A stretch of DNA of 5,253 nt, from positions 10,125-15,377 of the forward strand of contig DFBN01000040.1 in the NCBI GenBank assembly GCA_002366635.1, written 5' to 3'. Source of the DNA: Caldifarciminota bacterium UBA3079. Its GTDB lineage: Bacteria > Hydrothermota > Tepidihabitantia > Tepidihabitantales > Tepidihabitantaceae. The notes beneath the pieces are model-generated. The model was not told the DNA's origin. It did no database searches and saw only the letters and a program-made list of their open reading frames with translations. Shown here in pieces: positions 1-5,068 of the stretch; position 1 is the stretch's first letter; the number at the start of each line of letters is the position of its first letter. The position numbers and the translations under genes are program-made.

Positions 1-1932
1 CTACCTCAACTGGTTCAGTGCTTGCCGCGCCTTGGTATGGTTCGGGTCAAGTTCCAGCACATGTTTCCAACGGGAACGGGCAATTTCCTTATTGCCTTCG
101 TAATAATCAACCAGACCAAGATGAAACAGTGCGATGGTGAAAACCGGATTTATTCTGAGCGCACGCTCGTAATATCTGCGCGCCTGTGCCAGGTCCTTTC
201 GGGACAGTGCGATATTGCCAAGATTGTTCCATGCCTGAACCGAATACGGGTCGAGTTCAACCGCCTTCCCAAAATATCCCGAAGCCAAATCAAACCTGCC
301 CATTCCTGCGTATATGTCTCCGGCCGTGCCATAAACCCCGGCGTTTTCCGGTGCAACCCGAACCGCGGCAAGTGCGGCCTGTTCAGCATTTCCCGGCTGT
401 CCACTTTCCATCAGGATAGTTGCCTCAAGCATCAGCACATTCGCAGCCGAATCATAAACCAATGCCTGCCTGAGCTCAGCCAATGCCTCATTAGGTTTGC
501 CCGTTTCATGCTCGGCCATCGCGACCGTCAGATGGTTCTGCGCCTGGTCTGCTTTCCTGCCGACACCGGCCAGGTTCAAATTGACCAGAATAAAAGAAAT
601 TACTAGAACAGCAATCGGCGCACGCAGCTTCTGTTTCTCAAGACGCCGAACCCTTGCAACGCCGTAAACCGCCATAATAATAAATAATGGCACCATTGGC
701 ATCCTGAATCTTGCGGTCACAAAGAACAGCACGAAAGAAAGCCCGTATGCACCAAGGAACAGATAAATCGGCACAAGCCTGCGCTTGATTCTTCTGGAAA
801 GATAGAAACCCACCAGTGCCAAAGGAAACAGCAACCCGAAAGGAAACTTGAGAAACCTCCAATTAAATATCAGTAAGTTCAGAAAAGAACAGTGCTTGAA
901 GAAGTAAATATCCCGATTATTTGAAACCTCATATCCGGAAACGAGAAGAAAGAGCTTGCGGGCAACAAGACTCAGTGCCTTTGCCGGGTGCGCTCGCCAG
1001 AACTCAAGTCCCTGTTCCATCCAGTACCGGTCGATTTCGGCACCTTTCAGGGGTTTTCCTGCAGACCGCTCTGCAAACCTCTTGACATCATTGTATCCGC
1101 CCCACCAGCTTGCCCTGGTTCCAGGAAGGATTGCGGTCACACCGTCTGACTCAGGGTTGTTCCCGATATAGAAATTGGTCCCGCCTTGCCAGGCAATAAC
1201 AACCGGCCGGCCACTGACAATATAGTTGCGCACTGTAACCGGAAGGATTATCAAAACTGCCGCACCGAGAAACCAACCCATCCGTCTCCAGGCAGACCGG
1301 CGATACTCCAGAAAAAACCCGACCGGGACCAGTACCAGGAAAGCCAGAACATTGGGTCTCGCTATTGCGGCCAGACCGAACACCAGACCAGGAATCCACC
1401 ATTGCCGGTCAAGGTCATGGCTGCGGAACAGAAGAACCAAACCAAGCAGAATGAGAAATCCAAGAAGGCTTGGTATCAAAAGCTCACCATCGAAATAGAT
1501 TACCAAAGGATAAAATGCCATCACCAACCCGGAAATCCGGGCCACATTTTCGCCGGTCCTGGTTTTAAGTTCCCTGCCATGGAAAAGTAAAATCTTCCGC
1601 GCCAGCAGATAAACCAAGCCACAATTAGCACTGCCGATAACAGCCTGAACAAACTTCACCCAGAAAAGATTTGTTCCCAGAACTTTATACAACAGACCCA
1701 GGAAATAAGGATAAAGCGGCGCCCTGAAAAACGCATCATCAATGAACCTGGTGCCGGCCGCGATTGATAATGCCCACTGGTGGTGATAAAGCGCATCCAT
1801 CTGTGGTGCAAAGAAGAGCGGGTCATTTGCCCGGGCCTGAACCAAATATATCACCCGCACGATAAGTGCACAAATTGCCAGGATAAGAAACCAGACAGCG
1901 GTCTGATTTTCCTTGGACCGGTTACCAGTCAT
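1..1932 (-). CDS. GT39/PMT_2-type polytopic membrane glycosyltransferase with C-terminal TPR domain
   Basis: Complete 643-residue protein, ATG at 1930-1932 and TAG at 1-3. An in-frame TGA lies directly before the ATG, and the next possible start (GTG, codon 25) would cut the first membrane segment, so this start is well supported. Residues 1-457 hold about 10-12 hydrophobic segments (for example 12-31, 91-111, 151-169, 181-208, 217-233, 365-379, 387-405, 411-426, 438-455). Family-like motifs are an acidic residue at D46 in the first loop, FFRAPLYPYFLG at 68-79, YFDGELL at 146-152, GNNP at 257-260 and ARFRMPMVP at 407-415. Members of this family transfer a sugar from a polyprenyl-phosphate carrier to lipid, glycan or protein on the outer face of the membrane; the substrate cannot be read here. 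Residues about 463-632 form roughly five TPR units, the clearest at 531-564, 565-598 and 599-632, suggesting a partner-binding platform. The gene stands alone on its strand and diverges from the yggS-like gene. It has no Shine-Dalgarno site and is probably read from a leaderless mRNA. Fold class is confident; substrate and TPR role are unknown. Confidence 0.9.
   Translation of the reverse strand: MTGNRSKENQTAVWFLILAICALIVRVIYLVQARANDPLFFAPQMDALYHHQWALSIAAGTRFIDDAFFRAPLYPYFLGLLYKVLGTNLFWVKFVQAVIGSANCGLVYLLARKILLFHGRELKTRTGENVARISGLVMAFYPLVIYFDGELLIPSLLGFLILLGLVLLFRSHDLDRQWWIPGLVFGLAAIARPNVLAFLVLVPVGFFLEYRRSAWRRMGWFLGAAVLIILPVTVRNYIVSGRPVVIAWQGGTNFYIGNNPESDGVTAILPGTRASWWGGYNDVKRFAERSAGKPLKGAEIDRYWMEQGLEFWRAHPAKALSLVARKLFLLVSGYEVSNNRDIYFFKHCSFLNLLIFNWRFLKFPFGLLFPLALVGFYLSRRIKRRLVPIYLFLGAYGLSFVLFFVTARFRMPMVPLFIIMAVYGVARVRRLEKQKLRAPIAVLVISFILVNLNLAGVGRKADQAQNHLTVAMAEHETGKPNEALAELRQALVYDSAANVLMLEATILMESGQPGNAEQAALAAVRVAPENAGVYGTAGDIYAGMGRFDLASGYFGKAVELDPYSVQAWNNLGNIALSRKDLAQARRYYERALRINPVFTIALFHLGLVDYYEGNKEIARSRWKHVLELDPNHTKARQALNQLR
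4..555 (-). other. TPR domain region within the glycosyltransferase (residues about 460-643)
   Basis: This segment follows the last predicted membrane helix (about 438-455). It consists of about five helix-turn-helix units of 34 residues with TPR-type spacing: an aromatic or small residue in helix A, a conserved Gly/Ala at the turn, and a P near the repeat end (DPY at 561-563, NPV at 595-597, DPN at 629-631). The first two units are more divergent. In related proteins such domains mediate protein-protein contacts. Which side of the membrane it faces cannot be decided from the sequence alone. Confidence 0.85.
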
Positions 1933-1938
1933 TCAACC

Positions 1939-1966
1939 AGTATCACCAAAAGAAGCACCGGGTCAA
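1939..1966 (-). promoter_or_regulatory. Predicted sigma70-type promoter of the glycosyltransferase gene, probably leaderless
   Basis: On the minus strand, TTGACC (plus 1961-1966) and GATACT (plus 1939-1944) are separated by 16 bp. Each hexamer matches the sigma70 consensus at four or five of six positions. Only six bases (plus 1933-1938) lie between the -10 box and the ATG, so transcription would start at or within a base or two of the start codon. No purine-rich Shine-Dalgarno sequence is present. The prediction rests on motif and spacing only. Confidence 0.55.
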
Positions 1967-1971
1967 GTAGC

Positions 1972-1999
1972 TTGATTCTGTTCAATCGGACCCTATAAT
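1972..1999 (+). promoter_or_regulatory. Predicted sigma70-type promoter of the yggS-zincin operon, probably leaderless
   Basis: TTGATT at 1972-1977, a 16-bp spacer, and a perfect TATAAT at 1994-1999. The GTG start of the next gene begins at 2005, six bases past the end of the -10 box, where +1 is normally placed. The mRNA would therefore begin at or beside the start codon. The in-frame stop TAA at 1996-1998 lies inside the -10 box, so translation cannot start further upstream. This is the strongest promoter match in the window. Confidence 0.7.
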
Positions 2000-2004
2000 C
2001 TTGT

Positions 2005-2688
2005 GTGACAATTGCAGAAAACATCGCCAGGCTTGAGAAACGTATTCAAATCGCATGCGATAAAGCCGGTAGGAAGCGGTCTGATATTACCCTGGTAGCG
2101 GTTTCAAAAACCAAACCCGTAGCGATGATTCTGGAGGCAATTCGGGCCGGCATGACCGATATCGGTGAAAACCGTGTTCAGGAAGCAGCCAGGAAAAAGC
2201 CCCTGGTCCCGATGCCTGTGACATGGCACTTTATCGGTCATCTTCAAACAAATAAAGTAAAAAAGGCGCTTGATATCTTTTCGGTAATTCAAAGTGTCGA
2301 TTCTGCACGGCTGGCGCTTGAAATCCAGCGCCGTAGCGAGCAAACCGACAAAAGGGTGAAAATCCTCGCCGAAGTAAACACTTCTGCTGAGCCAACCAAA
2401 TTCGGGACAACGCCGGAAAAACTTACCGAACTAGTCAAGGAAATAATCGGACTTGACCGGTTGGAACTTATCGGTCTCATGACCATCGGTCCGGGCTGGG
2501 CAACACGCGACCCGGAGGCATCAAGGCCCTGCTTTCAAATGCTGGCCCGGCTGGCCGAACAGACCCGTCAGAAATTCGGCATCCCCTTACCAAATCTTTC
2601 AATGGGAATGAGCTCGGACTTCGAAATCGGAATCGAACAAGGTGCTACTATTATCAGGGTCGGCACCGCTATCTTTGGTCCCCGCTAG
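2005..2688 (+). CDS. yggS: YggS/PLPBP family pyridoxal 5'-phosphate homeostasis protein
   Basis: A 227-residue protein, the usual length for this family of single-domain alanine-racemase-like barrels. They bind PLP without known catalytic activity and buffer cytosolic PLP, with effects on amino-acid and keto-acid balance when lost. The PLP Schiff-base lysine is K35 in VAVSKTKP (32-38). Other family signatures are GENRVQE (54-60), WHFIGHLQTNK (74-84), QSVDS (96-100), EVNTS (123-127), KFG (132-134), GLMTIGP (157-163), LSMGMSSDF (198-206) and the C-terminal RVGTAIFGPR (218-227), so nothing is missing. The start is GTG at 2005. An in-frame TAA lies at 1996-1998, and no other ATG, GTG or TTG occurs in frame before the PLP lysine, so the start is effectively forced. 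It has no Shine-Dalgarno site. It is followed after 5 bp by a zincin-like gene, probably in one operon. The classical neighbours of this family (proC, sepF/ylm genes, pilT) are not in the window. Confidence 0.96.
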   Translation: MTIAENIARLEKRIQIACDKAGRKRSDITLVAVSKTKPVAMILEAIRAGMTDIGENRVQEAARKKPLVPMPVTWHFIGHLQTNKVKKALDIFSVIQSVDSARLALEIQRRSEQTDKRVKILAEVNTSAEPTKFGTTPEKLTELVKEIIGLDRLELIGLMTIGPGWATRDPEASRPCFQMLARLAEQTRQKFGIPLPNLSMGMSSDFEIGIEQGATIIRVGTAIFGPR

Positions 2689-2693
2689 TCAAA

Positions 2694-3095
2694 TTGGACC
2701 AGGACCGGTTCAGCCTATTGGTTCAGGAAGCAATCAAAGCAATCCCTGATTATTTCAGAAAGAAATTCGCCAACCTGTCAATAGAAGTGAAACCGATTGC
2801 GTCTGCTGACATCGCAAAAAGATTGAACGGGAATCCAATGGGCCTTCTGGGTGTTTACCAGGGCATCCCTTATCAGAAACGCGGTCCCTGGTATGGAAAT
2901 GTCATGCCCGACCGCATTGTTATCTTTCAGCATCCGATTGAGCGCCAGTGCCGAAACGACGAAGAAATCAAAACCTTGGCGCGCAAAGTCGTTATTCACG
3001 AAGTCGGCCACTACTTCGGACTGTCCGACCCCGAACTCTATCGGCTTCAGGCAGAAGCCGACCGCAATGCCCAATCCGGCCAGGAAACCAGCTAA
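2694..3095 (+). CDS. Small zincin-like metallopeptidase-family protein (HExxHxxGxxD; Zincin_1/DUF1025-like)
   Basis: A 133-residue cytosolic-type protein with no signal peptide or membrane segment. The zinc-binding motif is HEVGHYFGLSD at 102-112: H102 and H106 are predicted zinc ligands, E103 the catalytic glutamate, and D112 the likely third ligand position. Upstream are LLGVYQGIPYQKRG (51-64) and the strand DRIVIFQHPI (73-82), the order seen in the Zincin_1 (PF06262, formerly DUF1025) family. Substrates of this family are not established. The start is TTG at 2694, five bases after the yggS stop; no Shine-Dalgarno is visible and the next in-frame ATG is at codon 49, inside the conserved domain. 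The family-like N-terminus (FSLLVQEAIKAIPDYF, 6-21) supports the TTG. Translation is probably coupled to yggS. The gene ends inside a palindrome and just ahead of a terminator hairpin. Family assignment is fairly sure; biological role is unknown. Confidence 0.85.
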   Translation: MDQDRFSLLVQEAIKAIPDYFRKKFANLSIEVKPIASADIAKRLNGNPMGLLGVYQGIPYQKRGPWYGNVMPDRIVIFQHPIERQCRNDEEIKTLARKVVIHEVGHYFGLSDPELYRLQAEADRNAQSGQETS

Positions 3096-3104
3096 CCGGT
3101 TAGC
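3091..3104. repeat. 14-bp perfect palindrome overlapping the zincin stop codon
   Basis: GCTAACCGGTTAGC reads identically on both strands with no spacer, and the TAA stop of the zincin gene (3093-3095) lies in its left arm. It sits seven bases before the terminator stem. It could be a protein-binding site, part of the termination or mRNA-end structure, or chance; sequence alone does not decide. Confidence 0.6.
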
Positions 3105-3111
3105 CTAAAGA

Positions 3112-3138
3112 AAACGGGGCGGTTTTCCCGCCCCGTTT
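3112..3138. terminator. Bidirectional intrinsic terminator between convergent genes
   Basis: An 11-bp perfect stem pairs AAACGGGGCGG (3112-3122) with CCGCCCCGTTT (3128-3138) around the loop TTTTC. It lies between the convergent stops at 3095 and 3154. The GC core is strong. The A-rich left flank gives a T-rich tail (TTTTCTTTA) for transcripts from the minus strand, while the plus-strand tail is only TTT followed by GTAA. It should end the minus-strand secreted-protein transcript well and the yggS operon at least partly. Confidence 0.88.
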
Positions 3139-3153
3139 GTAACTATCGTAACT

Positions 3154-4881
3154 CTAGTGTTCCAGTATCAGTTTACGTGTTGCCGCTCCATTCGGGGTCT
3201 CCAGACGCACAAGGTATATCCCGGCAGGAAATGAACGCGCATCCAGTGTAACTGTCCCTGCAATCCCGTTCTTAGAACTGAACACATTCCGCGCCAATCG
3301 GCCCGTGGCATCATAAAGATTTACATTCACATGCTCGCGTTTCGGCACCTGCCACTTGATAGTGACAATCCCTGAAACAGGATTCGGATAATTGGTAATC
3401 CGCAGGGTAGGCTCGCTTACCTGAAACCAGCCTTCGGCAATACCGACATTGCCCTGAACCGATGCCGAAGTGAAATACTCACCCATGGTCCAGGGCACCC
3501 AGGAACCTGGAGCACCCTGGAAGCTCTTGCCGTCACTCGTATCATCTCCGCAAGACGATGGGTGTCCGCTCGCAGAAATCGGGTCAACAGATATATAAAA
3601 CTCACCAGAATCAAATACCAGCATCGAGTCGAAATCAACTGCTACAACTGGACCAGGGGTCCCAGGATTGGCTTCGATAGTATCAGACTGGTAAAGCAAT
3701 GTCTGTCCGTCGCCGGCATAAACCTTGAACAGAAAACTGGAATCAGGCCACGGATATTGCGGATGCCAGTAAAACTGGTGCCGCGTCCTGGAAAGCCCAA
3801 CCGGATATGGGATACTGAAATCGGCCGGGTTGAACTTGACAGCCCGCTCAGGCCCGCCCCAGGTCAGCCAGTTCATCGCATTGAAATTGGCATACTCAAT
3901 CCACTTGGCAACGCTCAGGTCGTAAAGGATAGTATCATCTGCCGGCCACTGCTCGTCCGCTGCTTCGGTCCAGACCTGAATCTGATAGTTACCCGAAGTG
4001 TTCGGAATCCGCCAGGCCGGAGAGAAATTCATCTGCTGTCGCTGGCCCTGGGGCAAAGTTGCCGAAGTCAACATCGTATCGTCATAAGTATAGCTCTGCG
4101 GCCCGGTGATATGCAGCCGGACCGGAGTGCCGGCAGGTAAATCAGCCGTGCCCAGGTTCTTTATCATCGCCCGAACATAGAAATTGATATTTGGCACGGT
4201 GTCCTGAGGCATGTTGGAAGCGAAATAAAGAGCCGATGCGTTATGCTCTTGAGGGGTCCAATCAACCACCGCACGAATCAGCCAGTCCCCGCGTCTGGCA
4301 TCCTCGGCAAAACCATCGGTCCCGGAGTAAGTCCACATGCGATGGGATGGCGCATTGTTGAACGCATCGATTGACTTGCCCGGGCACATCGGGTAGGAAT
4401 CAACCTGAACATAGAAAATATAGTAGTTGCTGCCGATTACCGCTTCGTCGATAGGTATCCAGTTCCACTGACCCCTGACGATCGTTAATGTCTCCGATGC
4501 CCAGATTTCACTACCGGGCGAACCATTAGGTCCATCATCCGCAAACACCTTGACCATGGCGGTAGTTCCGCCGGGAACAGGCCAACCTGAGTAAAAGTGC
4601 ATCAAAGCACCAGCCAGAGTAATATTATCGCTCGGACTGATGAACTTGACGCCCCAACCGTTACCACCCTGATTCCAGGCCCAGGCGTTTCCCGGCATAT
4701 TGTCGTCATACTTGAATGTATCCATCGCTGGATTGAATACCTCTGGAGCGTTCGGGAATATCCCGGGCTCGGGATTGGTAATCGTATAATGGTGAAATGG
4801 ACTGGACCCAATCCACCTTTCGGTGCCGGCAAAGGTCAGACCAATACCGACAATCAGACATAGAACAGCTATCTTACGCAT
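3154..4881 (-). CDS. Secreted multidomain protein with T9SS-type C-terminal sorting domain
   Basis: A 575-residue protein, ATG at 4879-4881 and TAG at 3154-3156. The start has a strong AGGAGG site seven bases upstream. Residues 1-18 form a Sec signal peptide (MRK, then hydrophobic core 4-17, likely cleavage after TFA at 16-18); there is no lipobox. Residues about 56-208 and 328-476 are Gly/Trp/Asp-rich, beta-type domains that resemble each other. Between them, about 209-325 looks like a CARDB/Ig-like fold (VRAMIKNLGTADLPAGTPV at 236-254). Residues 492-575 match the Por-secretion tail: NYPNP at 497-501, NLYDATGRLAR at 521-531, FPAGIYLVRLE at 551-561, and terminal KLILEH at 570-575. In Bacteroidota such tails direct export through the type IX system and surface attachment or release. 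No catalytic motif is recognised, so adhesive, structural or sugar-binding roles are all possible. It is a single-gene unit ending at the bidirectional terminator. Secretion is confident; function is unknown. Confidence 0.9.
   Translation of the reverse strand: MRKIAVLCLIVGIGLTFAGTERWIGSSPFHHYTITNPEPGIFPNAPEVFNPAMDTFKYDDNMPGNAWAWNQGGNGWGVKFISPSDNITLAGALMHFYSGWPVPGGTTAMVKVFADDGPNGSPGSEIWASETLTIVRGQWNWIPIDEAVIGSNYYIFYVQVDSYPMCPGKSIDAFNNAPSHRMWTYSGTDGFAEDARRGDWLIRAVVDWTPQEHNASALYFASNMPQDTVPNINFYVRAMIKNLGTADLPAGTPVRLHITGPQSYTYDDTMLTSATLPQGQRQQMNFSPAWRIPNTSGNYQIQVWTEAADEQWPADDTILYDLSVAKWIEYANFNAMNWLTWGGPERAVKFNPADFSIPYPVGLSRTRHQFYWHPQYPWPDSSFLFKVYAGDGQTLLYQSDTIEANPGTPGPVVAVDFDSMLVFDSGEFYISVDPISASGHPSSCGDDTSDGKSFQGAPGSWVPWTMGEYFTSASVQGNVGIAEGWFQVSEPTLRITNYPNPVSGIVTIKWQVPKREHVNVNLYDATGRLARNVFSSKNGIAGTVTLDARSFPAGIYLVRLETPNGAATRKLILEH
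3157..3408 (-). other. T9SS-type (Por secretion) C-terminal sorting domain, residues 492-575
   Basis: The segment has the expected order of features for a type A sorting tail: YPNP at its start, a V-I-W strand (505-510), a LYD..GR turn (522-528), a TLDARSFPAGIYLVRLE block (545-561), and a basic plus hydrophobic end (RKLIL). Such tails are known as export signals in Bacteroidota and are also seen in several uncultured phyla. No T9SS component gene is in the window, so use of this route is inferred. Confidence 0.85.
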
Positions 4882-4888
4882 TACTACT

Positions 4889-4894
4889 CCTCCT
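4889..4894 (-). promoter_or_regulatory. Shine-Dalgarno site of the secreted-protein gene
   Basis: On the minus strand the bases before the ATG read AAGGAGGAGTAGTA, giving a full AGGAGG seven bases from the start codon. It fixes the start at 4881. It also contrasts with the other three complete genes here, none of which has a recognisable site. Confidence 0.85.
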
Positions 4895-4915
4895 TATATC
4901 TTATCACTAATCTTT

Positions 4916-4971
4916 TTTGCCCAAAGCCGCTGTTTTCAACCAACAACATCTACCTGCACGACTTGGGCAAA
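4916..4971. repeat. 9-bp perfect inverted repeat in the leader of the secreted-protein gene
   Basis: TTTGCCCAA at 4916-4924 and TTGGGCAAA at 4963-4971 are exact reverse complements, 38 bp apart. The distal arm falls on the predicted transcription start. If transcription starts near 4967 only about five pairs of the stem would be in the RNA, so a pair of regulator half-sites is as likely as an RNA stem. The arms lie about 47 bp apart centre to centre. Confidence 0.45.
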
Positions 4972-4973
4972 GA

Positions 4974-5002
4974 ATAATAACCAAATAACCTGACTTGGTC
5001 AA
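4974..5002 (-). promoter_or_regulatory. Predicted sigma70-type promoter of the secreted-protein gene
   Basis: On the minus strand, TTGACC (plus 4997-5002) and TATTAT (plus 4974-4979, five of six matches to TATAAT) are separated by 17 bp. Transcription would begin near 4967, leaving a leader of about 85 nt before the ATG. The leader contains a 9-bp inverted repeat and the strong Shine-Dalgarno site. The prediction rests on motif and spacing only. Confidence 0.5.
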
Positions 5003-5030
5003 GCTCAAACTTGCCCCGGCTTTTCCATCC

Positions 5031-5058
5031 TTGACTTTCGTATTCCTTTCCCTATCTG
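5031..5058 (+). promoter_or_regulatory. Possible promoter for the truncated right-end ORF
   Basis: TTGACT at 5031-5036 and TATCTG at 5053-5058 are separated by 16 bp. The -35 is close to consensus and the -10 is weak (three of six). The ATG at 5069 follows after ten bases, so the leader would be only a few bases long, similar to the two predicted leaderless genes. Weak evidence. Confidence 0.3.
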
Positions 5059-5068
5059 TTAGCAGGGA

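Noticed and set aside
22..606. Plus-strand open frame of 194 codons opposite the TPR region
   Set aside because: It lies wholly antisense to the well-supported TPR domain, is rich in C, R, P and H, and shows no recognisable domain; it is a shadow frame.
1186..1590. Plus-strand open frame of 134 codons opposite the glycosyltransferase membrane region
   Set aside because: The peptide is very rich in N, Q, K, R and P, as expected when antisense to hydrophobic membrane helices; no start signal is present.
3139..3152. GTAAC direct repeat (GTAAC-TATC-GTAAC) after the terminator as a possible attachment or binding site
   Set aside because: It is two 5-bp copies only, with no integrase, tRNA or other mobile-element signal nearby.
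3562..4140. Plus-strand open frame of 192 codons opposite the secreted-protein gene
   Set aside because: It is antisense to conserved-looking domains, its composition is rich in R, P and I with no domain, and it lacks an upstream SD; it is a shadow frame.
4882..4924. A second, closer promoter for the secreted-protein gene using TTGGGC and TATAAG
   Set aside because: The spacer would be 20 bp and both hexamers are poor; the upstream TTGACC-N17-TATTAT pair fits much better.
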